Positions 8,335 to 16,547 of a DNA stretch of 64,000 bases are shown here, one piece after another. Where the stretch lies: positions 124,001 through 188,000 of the forward strand of contig QFPN01000005.1 of the NCBI GenBank assembly GCA_003241695.1, in the 5' to 3' direction. The DNA is from Ancylobacter novellus (lineage in GTDB: Bacteria > Pseudomonadota > Alphaproteobacteria > Rhizobiales > Methylopilaceae). The notes under the pieces were generated by a model. The model worked only from the letters and a program-made list of their open reading frames with translations, was not told where the DNA came from and ran no database searches. The first letter of the stretch is position 1; the number at the start of each line of letters is the position of its first letter. The translations under genes were made by a program, and so were the position numbers.

Positions 8335-9177
8335 TCAGGTTGAGGCAGGCGGCGTCCCGGCCGCGGCGGCGATGGCCTTGTCCTGCGCCTTCAACCGCTT
8401 GTGGTGGAAATAGGCGAAAGGCATGGTCGCGAGATAGGCGAGCACGACCAGCGCCAGCATCGCCCACGGATAGCTCACGAGCAGCGCCACGAAGAATGCG
8501 GCGCCGATCAGCGCCGGCGCGACATAGGCGCGATTGATGCGCGCCCCGAGTTGCTTGCCGGACCATGTCGGCAGCGGGCTCACCATGAACAGCGCGACCA
8601 TCACCACATAAGCGAGAATGAACGGCGCGCCGATCGGCGTCCGCGGAAAGCCGAGAAAGTCGAGGTAGATCGGCAGCATCACGCCGATCGCGCCGGCGGG
8701 CGCCGGCACCCCGGTGAAGAAAGCGCCCGCCCAGGCCGGCTTGTTCGGATCGTCGAGCGCGACGTTGAACCGCGCGAGACGGAGCGCGCAGGCGATGGCG
8801 AGGATCAACCCGCCGATCCAGCCGACATGGCCAAGCGCGTTCAGCCCCCAGATGTACAGGATCAGCGCCGGCGCCACGCCGAAATTCACGAAGTCGGTCA
8901 GGCTGTCGAGTTCGGCGCCGAAGCGCGACGTGCCCTTGACGAGGCGGGCGACCCGCCCGTCCACGCCGTCGAGCGCGGCGGCGAGAACGACCAGATAGAC
9001 CGCCATCTCCATGCGGCCCTCGATCGCCATCCGCACGCCCGTCAACCCGGTGCAAAGCGCGAGCAGGGTGATGAGATTCGGCAGCAGCACGCGGAACGGC
9101 ACGCGGCGCAGCCGCATCCGCTTCTGGAGCGTATTGGCGTCGGCCGGGGCGGAGGGGTCGAGAAGCGGGTCGGTCAT
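8335..9177 (-). CDS. pssA: CDP-diacylglycerol-serine O-phosphatidyltransferase
   Basis: PssA condenses CDP-diacylglycerol with L-serine to give phosphatidylserine at the inner membrane, the first committed step to phosphatidylethanolamine. The complete CDP-alcohol phosphotransferase signature DGxxAR(x8)GxxxDxxxD is present near residues 92-114 (DGRVARLVKGTSRFG, then two Asp spaced by four). Several hydrophobic helices follow. The 280-residue length fits type II PssA of alphaproteobacteria. It follows psd with 7 bases between them, so the two consecutive steps are co-transcribed. Confidence 0.94.
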   Translation of the reverse strand: MTDPLLDPSAPADANTLQKRMRLRRVPFRVLLPNLITLLALCTGLTGVRMAIEGRMEMAVYLVVLAAALDGVDGRVARLVKGTSRFGAELDSLTDFVNFGVAPALILYIWGLNALGHVGWIGGLILAIACALRLARFNVALDDPNKPAWAGAFFTGVPAPAGAIGVMLPIYLDFLGFPRTPIGAPFILAYVVMVALFMVSPLPTWSGKQLGARINRAYVAPALIGAAFFVALLVSYPWAMLALVVLAYLATMPFAYFHHKRLKAQDKAIAAAAGTPPAST

Positions 9178-9184
9178 AACGTCC

Positions 9185-9895
9185 TCACCCCGCCCGGAAT
9201 GCGCGGACGTCGTCCGTCCGGGTCAGGTCGCAGATCACCGTTTCCCCCGCGACCGTGCGCTGGCCGACGCCGACGAGCGGAACGGCGCCCGCCGGCAGAT
9301 AGTGGTCGACACGGCTGCCGAAGCGGATCAGGCCGAAACGCTGGCCGGGCGCGAGCGCTTCCTGTTCGCGCGTGAAGCAGACGATGCGGCGGGCGATGAG
9401 CCCTGCGATCTGGATCACGCCGACCTTGCCGTAAGGCCCCTCGATGACGAGCGCATTACGCTCGTTGTCCTCGCTCGCCTTGTCGAGATCGGCGTTCAGG
9501 AACTTGCCCGGCGTATAGGCGATCTTGAGCACCCTGCCCCCGATCGGCGCGCGGTTCACATGGACGTCGAAGACGTTCATGAACACTGCGACGCGCGGCA
9601 AGGGCTCCGTTCCGAGCCCAAGCTCGGGCGGCGGCGCGGCGGCGCGCACGTCGCACACGACTCCGTCAGCGCCCGAAACCACGAGTCCCTCGCGCAAAGG
9701 CGTGACGCGGTCGGGGTTCCGGAAGAACAGCGCGCACCAGACCGTCGCCCCAACGCCGATCCAGCCGAGCGGCTGCCAGATCAGAAACAGGATGAAGGCG
9801 ACGATCGCGAATGCGGCGATGAAGATCCGCCCCTCGGGGTGGATCGGCACCATCACCTTGCGGATGGAGGCTTTGACGTCGTCGAGAGCGGACAT
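9185..9895 (-). CDS. psd: Phosphatidylserine decarboxylase proenzyme (short form)
   Basis: Psd converts phosphatidylserine to phosphatidylethanolamine. The 236-residue protein is of the short, PSD-A type: a membrane helix (about residues 22-57), the conserved FMNVFDVHVNRAP block near 105, and the self-cleavage site RFGSRVDHY, where cleavage between Gly193 and Ser194 would turn the serine into the pyruvoyl cofactor. The frame is open much further upstream, but MSALDDVKASIRK at 9895 is the family-like start and the upstream part is low-quality sequence. It is followed directly by pssA. Confidence 0.93.
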   Translation of the reverse strand: MSALDDVKASIRKVMVPIHPEGRIFIAAFAIVAFILFLIWQPLGWIGVGATVWCALFFRNPDRVTPLREGLVVSGADGVVCDVRAAAPPPELGLGTEPLPRVAVFMNVFDVHVNRAPIGGRVLKIAYTPGKFLNADLDKASEDNERNALVIEGPYGKVGVIQIAGLIARRIVCFTREQEALAPGQRFGLIRFGSRVDHYLPAGAVPLVGVGQRTVAGETVICDLTRTDDVRAFRAG

Positions 9896-10001
9896 GGCTC
9901 GGCTCTTTACGCGATCGGCGGTCGGGAACCAAGCGGACCAAAGGAGATGAAGCGGCTCCCGAACGACCGATCGTTCAGGACGGCTCGCCGGAACCGGATC
10001 G

Positions 10002-11969
10002 TCACTGCGCCGCGTCGCGCGGCTCCTCGTCGTCCTCGGGACGGCCGGCGTCACGGATCGCGAGTTCCTCGTCCTCCTCCATTCGCGCCAGGGTCTCGCG
10101 CGCTTCGTCAGCCTCGCGCTGACGGCTCCAGAGGCCGAAATAGAGGCCGCGCTGCGCCAGCAGTTCGGCATGGGTTCCACGTTCGGCCACGCGCCCGGCT
10201 TCCAGCACGATGATCTCGTCCGCGGCCACGATGGTCGAGAGGCGGTGGGCGATGACGATCGTGGTGCGCCCCCGCGCCACGCGATCTAGCGCGTCCTGAA
10301 TGTCCTTCTCGGTCGCCGAATCGAGCGCGGAGGTCGCCTCGTCGAGAATCAGCAGCGGCGGTCCCTTGAGGATCGTGCGCGCGATCGCGACGCGCTGCTT
10401 CTCGCCGCCCGAGAGCTTCAGACCGCGCTCGCCGACTTCGGTCTCGTAGCCCTTGGGCAGCAGGCGGATGAAACCGTCGATCTGCGCCAGCCGCGCCGCC
10501 TCCTCGACCTCGTCGTCGGCGGCGTCCCAGCGGCCATAGCGGACGTTGTAGCGCACCGTGTCGTTGAACAGCACCGTGTCCTGCGGAACCATGCCGATCG
10601 CCTCGCGCAGCGAATCCTGCGTCACGTCCCGGATGTCCTGCCCGTCGATCGTGATGCGCCCCGCGCCGACGTCGTAGAAGCGGTAGAGCAATCGCGCGAC
10701 CGTGGACTTGCCCGCGCCCGAGGGGCCGACGATCGCGACGGTCTGGCCGGATTTCGCTTCGAAGCTCACATCCTTCAGGATCGGCCGCTCGGGATCGTAG
10801 GAGAACGAGACGTTCTCGAAGCGGATGGTTCCAGCCGTGACGTCAAGCGGCTTCGCCCCGGGCCGGTCGCGGATCTCCGGATCCTGCTCCAGCAGACGGA
10901 ACATCGCCTCGAGGTCGGCGACCGCCTGCTTGATCTCGCGGTAGACGAATCCCATGAAGTTCAGCGGCACGTAGAGCTGGATCATCATGGCGTTGATCAG
11001 CACGAAGTCGCCGATGGTGTTTTTCCCGGCGCGCACGTCCGCGACCACCATCGCCATGCAGATCGTAAGACCGGCGGTGAAGATCGCCGCCTGACCAAAG
11101 TTCAGCCAGGCGAGCGAGGTGTAGGTGCGGATCGCCGCCTTCTCGTAGCCGGCCATCGAGCGATCGTAGCGCTCGGCTTCGCGGGCCTCGTTGCCGAAAT
11201 ACTTGACCGTCTCGTAGTTCAGCAGGCTGTCGATCGCCTTAGAGCTCGCCTCGGTGTCGTTCTCGTTGAGCGCCCGGCGGTGGGCGATGCGCCGCTCGGT
11301 CGCGGCGTAGGTGAAGCTGAGATAGACCACGACCATGCCGGCGACGACGGCCGAATAGCGCCAGCCGAACTGCCAGGCGAGGACGCCGAGCACCAGCGCG
11401 AATTCGAGAATGGTCGGCGCCACGGTGAGCAAAGCCGTGCGGGTCAGCGTCTCGATCGCGAGCCGCCCGCGGTCCACGATCCGGCTGACAGCGCCCGTGC
11501 GCCGTCCGAGGTGGAAACGCAGGCTGAGCCGGTGGATGTGCCGGAAAACGATGAGCGACAGCCGCCGGACGGCGTGCATGACGACAGGCGCTGTGACGCC
11601 GTCGCGGGCCTGTGCGAAAGCCACCATCAGGATGCGGCCGACGCCGTAGGCCAGCACCATCAACGCCGGGGCGCCCAGCGCGAAGGTTCGCCAGTCGGAA
11701 AGCCAGCCGCCGTCCGCCGACGGCGTCGGAGCCCCGTTCGCGACGAGCGTCAGCGCGTCGGTCGCCCACTTGAAGCCGTAAGGAACGAGGACGGTGACGA
11801 GCTTGGTCGCGACGAGAAGGACGAGCGCAATGGCGATGCGGCGCTTCAGGTCCGGACGATCGCCAGGCCACATATAGGGCTGGAGCCGCCGCATCGTGCG
11901 GAAGAACGCGAAGCCGCCCGCCGTGACCGCTTCGTCCGCCGCGCCTTCTCCCCGGCGTCGCCTCACCAC
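10002..11969 (-). CDS. Atm1/HMT1-type ABC exporter (membrane plus ATPase domains)
   Basis: A half-transporter of 655 residues with an N-terminal six-helix membrane domain (about 40-340) and a C-terminal nucleotide-binding domain: Walker A GPSGAGKST, signature LSGGEKQRVAIARTIL, Walker B LLILDEATSALD and H-loop IVIAHRLSTI. Similarity is to the ATM1/ABCB7 family, which in alphaproteobacteria exports glutathione-type conjugates and in mitochondria supports cytosolic iron-sulfur protein maturation. The C-terminus ends in an acidic tail. Translation appears to start at tandem GTG codons (11969 or 11966). Substrate is inferred from family only. Confidence 0.88.
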   Translation of the reverse strand: MVRRRRGEGAADEAVTAGGFAFFRTMRRLQPYMWPGDRPDLKRRIAIALVLLVATKLVTVLVPYGFKWATDALTLVANGAPTPSADGGWLSDWRTFALGAPALMVLAYGVGRILMVAFAQARDGVTAPVVMHAVRRLSLIVFRHIHRLSLRFHLGRRTGAVSRIVDRGRLAIETLTRTALLTVAPTILEFALVLGVLAWQFGWRYSAVVAGMVVVYLSFTYAATERRIAHRRALNENDTEASSKAIDSLLNYETVKYFGNEAREAERYDRSMAGYEKAAIRTYTSLAWLNFGQAAIFTAGLTICMAMVVADVRAGKNTIGDFVLINAMMIQLYVPLNFMGFVYREIKQAVADLEAMFRLLEQDPEIRDRPGAKPLDVTAGTIRFENVSFSYDPERPILKDVSFEAKSGQTVAIVGPSGAGKSTVARLLYRFYDVGAGRITIDGQDIRDVTQDSLREAIGMVPQDTVLFNDTVRYNVRYGRWDAADDEVEEAARLAQIDGFIRLLPKGYETEVGERGLKLSGGEKQRVAIARTILKGPPLLILDEATSALDSATEKDIQDALDRVARGRTTIVIAHRLSTIVAADEIIVLEAGRVAERGTHAELLAQRGLYFGLWSRQREADEARETLARMEEDEELAIRDAGRPEDDEEPRDAAQ

Positions 11970-12081
11970 GGCGCGGAGGCCGGGTGCAGCAGATGGACGA
12001 CGTCGTCCGGGAGGATGATCGAATGGCTCATGCGCCGCTGGAGTTAGGCCTCGGCTGCGTCCGCCGCAAGGATGCGGCGGT

Positions 12082-13506
12082 TCAGCGCGCGCCCTCCTTC
12101 GCCGCTGCGGCGCTGTCCGTCGGCAGCACCAGCACCTGACCCGGATAGATCAGGTTCGGGTTTCGGATCTGGCTGTCGTTGGCGTCGAAGATGATCGTAT
12201 AGCGCCGTCCATGACCGTAGGTCGTGCGCGAGATTCGCCACAGGCTGTCGCCGCGGCGGACTTTCGCGGTGTCGATTGCGGCCACGACCGGATTGGCCTG
12301 ATCTTCCGCCTGCCGAGCGCCGTCTTGGGCGATCTCGGCCGGCGCTACGGGAGTTTTCGGCGCGGACGTCGCTTCCGATCCGTCCGGACCGGCCGACGCC
12401 GCATCGGAATTCACCATCGAACCGGATCGCACGGCGTCGGCAGGCTCCTGCGCGTTCCCCTGCCCGGCCGCGATTGGGGCGGGCGGCGCCTGATCCGCCG
12501 GCCGGGACGGAGCGGCGGCGACGTCCGGCTCGTGCTCGAAGCTCGCCTCGGCGCGTTTCGCGACCTTGCCCGCGGCGTCGACATGGTCGACCCGGACGAC
12601 GTAGCGGCCCGGCGCGAGGCCGCGCTCGACGCGCAGCGACCAGCGTCCGTCCGGTCCGGCGACCGGCTCCGCGACGAGCGCATTGTTCAGATATATCCGA
12701 AGCTTGGCCCCCGCCGGCGCCGCGCCCTGGATAAAGAATCGTCCTCTCTCCGCGTCGATCGCCCCGAGCGAAAGCGGCGCGTTCGCGGCTGCGGCTGACT
12801 GCTCCTTCGGGGTGGTTTCGCCGGTGGACACGGCTTCGCCGCCAACCGGCTTCGCGGCCTGTTCTTCCCTTGTTTCAACGTGCTCAGGTCGTTGGAGAAT
12901 CCTCGAGGGAGAGTCGGGATCGTTGAGGACGACGACGACGTCCTTCGACGGAGGCTTCGGAATCGAGACCGTGACCGTCTGTCCGGAAACCTCCCGCCGT
13001 CCGTCCGGAGCCGTGAGGATCAGGCCGAGCTGATAGTCGCCCGGCGGAAGCCGCGGCGGCGTCATCGCGAAAGCGCCGCCGGCGTCGGCCTTCGCCGTGT
13101 CGATCGTCCGGCCGTTCGCAGTTAATTCGGCCGAACAACCAGCCGAACACCGGCCGGCGACGACCGCCTCGCCCGTCGGCTCGACCCGCACGACGTCGAA
13201 CGCGCCTTTCTCCTGGGCGGCGGGAGCGACTTCGGGCCTCGCCGCGGCGGGAGGCGGCGATGACGGCCCCCGCGCTTCCGGCTGCGAACCTGCAGGCGGC
13301 GGAGACACGGGCGCCGGCGGCGCCGGCTCCGCCGAAGACGGACGGTCCGGCTCCGTCCGCCTGGGCGCCTCCGACAATTCGGCCGGGGCGACGACCTGGC
13401 GCCGGTCGGTCGGCCGCCACAGGCCTTCGCGCCAGGCCCAGAGGCCGCCAAGGACCACGGCCAGCACAAAACCGATCGCGAAGCCCTTCTTCACCGCCGT
13501 AGACAT
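12082..13506 (-). CDS. Membrane-anchored protein with C-terminal LysM domain
   Basis: The product, about 474 residues from the Met at 13506, has one N-terminal membrane helix (KGFAIGFVLAVVLGGLWAW), then a long Pro/Ala/Glu-rich linker with Ig-like stretches (DGRWSLRVERGLAPGRYVVRV near the middle) and a C-terminal LysM domain (VRRGDSLWRISRTTYGHGRR through YPGQVLVLP) that binds peptidoglycan. Alphaproteobacterial proteins of this plan are annotated only as LysM peptidoglycan-binding proteins; a specific role is unknown. An upstream ATG at 13557 is possible, but it would crowd the start of the divergent gene. Confidence 0.82.
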   Translation of the reverse strand: MSTAVKKGFAIGFVLAVVLGGLWAWREGLWRPTDRRQVVAPAELSEAPRRTEPDRPSSAEPAPPAPVSPPPAGSQPEARGPSSPPPAAARPEVAPAAQEKGAFDVVRVEPTGEAVVAGRCSAGCSAELTANGRTIDTAKADAGGAFAMTPPRLPPGDYQLGLILTAPDGRREVSGQTVTVSIPKPPSKDVVVVLNDPDSPSRILQRPEHVETREEQAAKPVGGEAVSTGETTPKEQSAAAANAPLSLGAIDAERGRFFIQGAAPAGAKLRIYLNNALVAEPVAGPDGRWSLRVERGLAPGRYVVRVDHVDAAGKVAKRAEASFEHEPDVAAAPSRPADQAPPAPIAAGQGNAQEPADAVRSGSMVNSDAASAGPDGSEATSAPKTPVAPAEIAQDGARQAEDQANPVVAAIDTAKVRRGDSLWRISRTTYGHGRRYTIIFDANDSQIRNPNLIYPGQVLVLPTDSAAAAKEGAR

Positions 13507-13667
13507 CGCGCGTCCCACGTTCCGCGGCGGCTCCGGCCGCCGTCGCAGTTCCATCAAACATCATGCCTTACAAGGAGATGGCGCGGTTTGCACCACCGCC
13601 GATGGAATCGACGCCGGCGGACGCGACCGCGCTTGACCCAGGGCGCGTCGGAAGGCTCACTCACGGC

Positions 13668-14276
13668 ATGACGAAACTTCGTACTGTCTGCGTATTCTGC
13701 GGTTCCAGCGCCGGCGTCCGCCCCGAACATCTCTCCGACGCCGAAACACTCGGCCGCCTGCTCGCCGAAGCCGGCCTCGGCCTCGTCTATGGCGGCGGCA
13801 ATATCGGCCTCATGGGCGCGGTCGCCCGCGCCGCGCTCGCCGCCGGGGGACACGTCACGGGAATCATTCCCCGTTTCCTCGTCGAACGCGAGGTGATGCT
13901 CGCCGACGTCCAGGAACTGATCGTCACGGACGACATGCACGAGCGGAAACGCCTGATGTTCGAGCGCTCCGACGCCTTCGTGGCGCTGCCGGGCGGCATC
14001 GGCACGCTCGAGGAGCTCGTGGAGGAGTTGACCTGGGCGCAGCTCGGCCGCCACGCGAAGCCCATCCTGATCGCCGATCTGCACGGCTTCTGGACGCCGC
14101 TGATCACGCTGTTCGACCACATGTTCGCGGAAGGATTCCTCCGGCCGGGACTGGAGGCGCCCTACATCGCCGTGAGCGACGTCTCCGAGATCCTGCCGGC
14201 TCTTGAACATGCGCTGCCGATGATCGAGGAGATCGCCGAGGAAGCGGAGCCGGTCGCCCCCGTCGGGCAGCTCTGA
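13668..14276 (+). CDS. LOG family protein (cytokinin riboside 5'-monophosphate phosphoribohydrolase type)
   Basis: A 202-residue Rossmann-fold protein of the LOG/TIGR00730 family, members of which cleave nucleoside 5'-monophosphates to the free base and ribose 5-phosphate. The N-terminal VCVFCGSSAGV and the active-site motif PGGIGTLEELVEELTWAQLG (residues 108-127) with the conserved Arg/Lys just before it (MHERKRLMFE) are intact. I place the start at the ATG before TKLRTVCVFCGSS; the frame extends 35 codons upstream to an ATG at 13563. It ends three bases before the convergent gene. Confidence 0.9.
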   Translation: MTKLRTVCVFCGSSAGVRPEHLSDAETLGRLLAEAGLGLVYGGGNIGLMGAVARAALAAGGHVTGIIPRFLVEREVMLADVQELIVTDDMHERKRLMFERSDAFVALPGGIGTLEELVEELTWAQLGRHAKPILIADLHGFWTPLITLFDHMFAEGFLRPGLEAPYIAVSDVSEILPALEHALPMIEEIAEEAEPVAPVGQL

Positions 14277-14279
14277 TCG

Positions 14280-15119
14280 TCAGAACGTCGGCGTCTTCCG
14301 GCTGAAGCGCAGCAGACGCAGCAGGGTTCGCCAGCGGGAAATCTCCATCGCCGGCGCAAACGGATCGCGCCCCTTCGTGCGCGCGAGCGCAGGCTCGACC
14401 AGCGCGAGCGGCAGCAGGGCGGCGAGGCCGGCGGGCTCCATGCCGGCCGCAGCCGCCCGCGCCTCGGCGAGCCGGGTCTCGGCATGGGCGCGGAGGCGAG
14501 CGAGCGCTTCTTCGATCTCCGGCGTCGCGCGGCCGGCTAACAGGTCCTCGCGTCGCACGGCGGCGGCGGCCATGAGCTCCGCCGGCAGCAGCGACTGGCC
14601 GCGGGAGGCCAGCTTTCCGAACGCAGCGAGCGCCCGTTCCATCCCCTGCGCGACGCCGCCGAAGCCGCAGGCCTCCGCTCCGCCGGGATCGCGGCCGCCC
14701 GCCGCGATCAGGCTCGCGAGCCGTAGAACGGCGGAGCAGGTCGCGCCGAACCGGGCCTCGAGTTCGGCGAGGGTCGGGACGGGGTCGTCGTAGAGGTCGT
14801 CGACGCGGGCGTCGATCACCCCATGCAGCGCCTCAAGCGGCAGCCTGCCATAGGCGATCGCCGCGTGCAGCGCTCTTGCGGTCGGATGCGAGACGACGTC
14901 GGCGCGCTCCGGATTGTCGAGCGCGTCGCGCCACCATTGCAGGCGCAGTTCGCCCGGCATGGGCTCGCGGACGAGATCGGCGACCCGCGCGACCTCGATG
15001 TCGAAGGCGTAGAGCGCAAAGAGATGCGGCCGCGCGTCCGCCGGCGCGAACAGGGTGGCGGCGTAGCGGCCGAAATCGGCCTCGCGCACCAGCGCCTGGA
15101 CGGGATCGACCTCGGTCAC
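14280..15119 (-). CDS. SQS/PSY-fold protein resembling complex I assembly factor NDUFAF6
   Basis: A 279-residue protein of the squalene/phytoene synthase fold. The two aspartate-rich motifs that bind prenyl diphosphates in true synthases are not preserved: the first region reads AFDIEVARVADLV and the second GVAQGMERALAAFGKL. That points to the non-enzymatic subgroup that includes human NDUFAF6 (C8orf38), a complex I assembly factor. The start is GTG at 15119, overlapping the stop of the upstream Mth938-domain gene as GTGA, and this start matches the family better than the upstream ATG at 15176. Gene order after secDF supports a membrane-complex assembly role; this is inference. Confidence 0.82.
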   Translation of the reverse strand: MTEVDPVQALVREADFGRYAATLFAPADARPHLFALYAFDIEVARVADLVREPMPGELRLQWWRDALDNPERADVVSHPTARALHAAIAYGRLPLEALHGVIDARVDDLYDDPVPTLAELEARFGATCSAVLRLASLIAAGGRDPGGAEACGFGGVAQGMERALAAFGKLASRGQSLLPAELMAAAAVRREDLLAGRATPEIEEALARLRAHAETRLAEARAAAAGMEPAGLAALLPLALVEPALARTKGRDPFAPAMEISRWRTLLRLLRFSRKTPTF

Positions 15120-15490
15120 GGCGCCGCGATCAGCGCCGCCGCGACGCGCCGCCGCTCGCCGACGAGAATGTTCCACGTGCGCGCGGCCGCGCCCGTCGCC
15201 ATCGCCTCGGCCACGATCCCGCGGGCGCGGAAGGCGTCCCGCAGGCTGGACTTCAGGCCGGCGATCTCGGCGCCCGTTCCGATCAGCAGCGTGTCGATCT
15301 CGTCGGCTTCGGCGAACACCCGCGCGAAGCAGGCTTCATCGAACTCGGAAACGCTCGCGCAGGGCCACGCCCACATGCCGGACGGCAGCGCCAGCAGCGA
15401 GCCGCGATGACCGAGATCGGAAAAGCGGAAGCCCCCGCCGCCATAGGCGTCGATCAGATGGCGTCCCGGCAGATGGCGGTCGTCGGTCAT
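15116..15490 (-). CDS. Mth938-domain protein, NDUFAF3 homologue
   Basis: A compact protein of 124 residues with the Mth938/DUF498 domain: IDAYGGGGFRFSD near the N-terminus, WAWPCASVSEF in the middle, and the central IDTLLIGTGAEIA strand-turn. Human NDUFAF3 (C3orf60), a complex I assembly factor, belongs to this family. It lies 66 bases after secF and is translationally coupled to the NDUFAF6-like gene, an association of complex I assembly homologues with Sec genes reported for alphaproteobacteria. A role in assembling or inserting respiratory complex I is a reasonable inference. Confidence 0.85.
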   Translation of the reverse strand: MTDDRHLPGRHLIDAYGGGGFRFSDLGHRGSLLALPSGMWAWPCASVSEFDEACFARVFAEADEIDTLLIGTGAEIAGLKSSLRDAFRARGIVAEAMATGAAARTWNILVGERRRVAAALIAAP

Positions 15491-15556
15491 CGCAGAAAAC
15501 GCTCCGGACGAACTGCGTGCTTCAAGAGGCCCGCAGTTCGCCTCGGCAGGGATCCC

Positions 15557-16534
15557 TCAGCTCGCGCCGGGGGCGGCGTTGCGGCGCATGCCGGCCTCGC
15601 GCAGGGCGGCGTCCGCCTTGTCGTCGGCCGTGGCGCGCGCCGAGGTCTTCACTCCGAGATAGATCAGCATCGGCGACGAGACGAAGATCGCCGAATAGGT
15701 GCAGATCACGACGCCGAACAGCATCACGTTGGCGAAGCCCTGGATCGCCTGGCCGCCGAACAACACCAGCGCCAGCAGCGACAGCGCAGTGGTGGTCGCG
15801 GTCATCACCGTGCGCGACATGGTGTGGTTGATCGACAGGTCGAGCAGCTCGTCGGTCGGGATGTTCTTGTACTTGCGCAGCAGCTCGCGCGTTCGGTCGA
15901 ACACCACGACGGTCTCGTTGAGCGAATAGCCCACGATCGTCAAAATCGCGGCGATCGAGGTCATGTTGAACTCTTCCCGCGTGATCAGGAAGAAGCCGAC
16001 CGTCAGCACGATGTCGTGCAGCGTTCCGATCACCGCGCCGATCGCGAGGTTCAGCTCGAAGCGGAACCAGAGATAGGCGAGCACCGACACGATCGAGAGG
16101 ACGACGCCGAGCGTGCCGGCCTGCACGAGTTCGCCGGAGACGCGCGGACCGACGGTTTCGTCACGGCGGATGTCGTAGTCGCCCTCGAAGGTCTTGCGCA
16201 CGTTCGCAAGCAGCGCGTTCTGCGCCTCGGCCCCGCCCGGCTGGGTCCGGAAGCGCAGCGAGACCTGTCCGCCTTGGCCGAACTCCTGAACCTCGACCTC
16301 GCCGGCGCCGAAGGAATGCGCCTGCTCCCGCACCTTGGCGAGATCCGCGACCCCGGACTTCGCCTGCATCTCGATCAGGGTGCCGCCGGTGAAGTCGATG
16401 CCGAAGTTGAGGCCGACCGTCAGAAACAGAACGAGCGTCCCGACCGCGACCAACGCCGAGAACGGGAAGGAGATGACCCGCCAGCGGACGAAGCGGATGT
16501 TCGAGTCGTCGGGAAAGAGACGGAGCAGCTTCAT
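15557..16534 (-). CDS. secF: Protein translocase subunit SecF
   Basis: SecF works with SecD as an RND-fold, proton-driven accessory of SecYEG that pulls exported proteins through the inner membrane. The 325-residue product shows the first membrane helix, the family segment GLNFGIDFTGGTLIEMQ near residue 44, a periplasmic domain, and five further helices including SIAAILTIVGYSLNETVVVFDR and SLLALVLFGG. Length is normal. It begins 13 bases after secD. Confidence 0.96.
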   Translation of the reverse strand: MKLLRLFPDDSNIRFVRWRVISFPFSALVAVGTLVLFLTVGLNFGIDFTGGTLIEMQAKSGVADLAKVREQAHSFGAGEVEVQEFGQGGQVSLRFRTQPGGAEAQNALLANVRKTFEGDYDIRRDETVGPRVSGELVQAGTLGVVLSIVSVLAYLWFRFELNLAIGAVIGTLHDIVLTVGFFLITREEFNMTSIAAILTIVGYSLNETVVVFDRTRELLRKYKNIPTDELLDLSINHTMSRTVMTATTTALSLLALVLFGGQAIQGFANVMLFGVVICTYSAIFVSSPMLIYLGVKTSARATADDKADAALREAGMRRNAAPGAS

Positions 16535-16547
16535 GGGTCCGTCTCCC

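Noticed and set aside
11963..12031. 22-residue ORF overlapping the start of the Atm1-type exporter
   Set aside because: Although it overlaps the GTG start, there is no good ribosome-binding site and the peptide is too short to judge.
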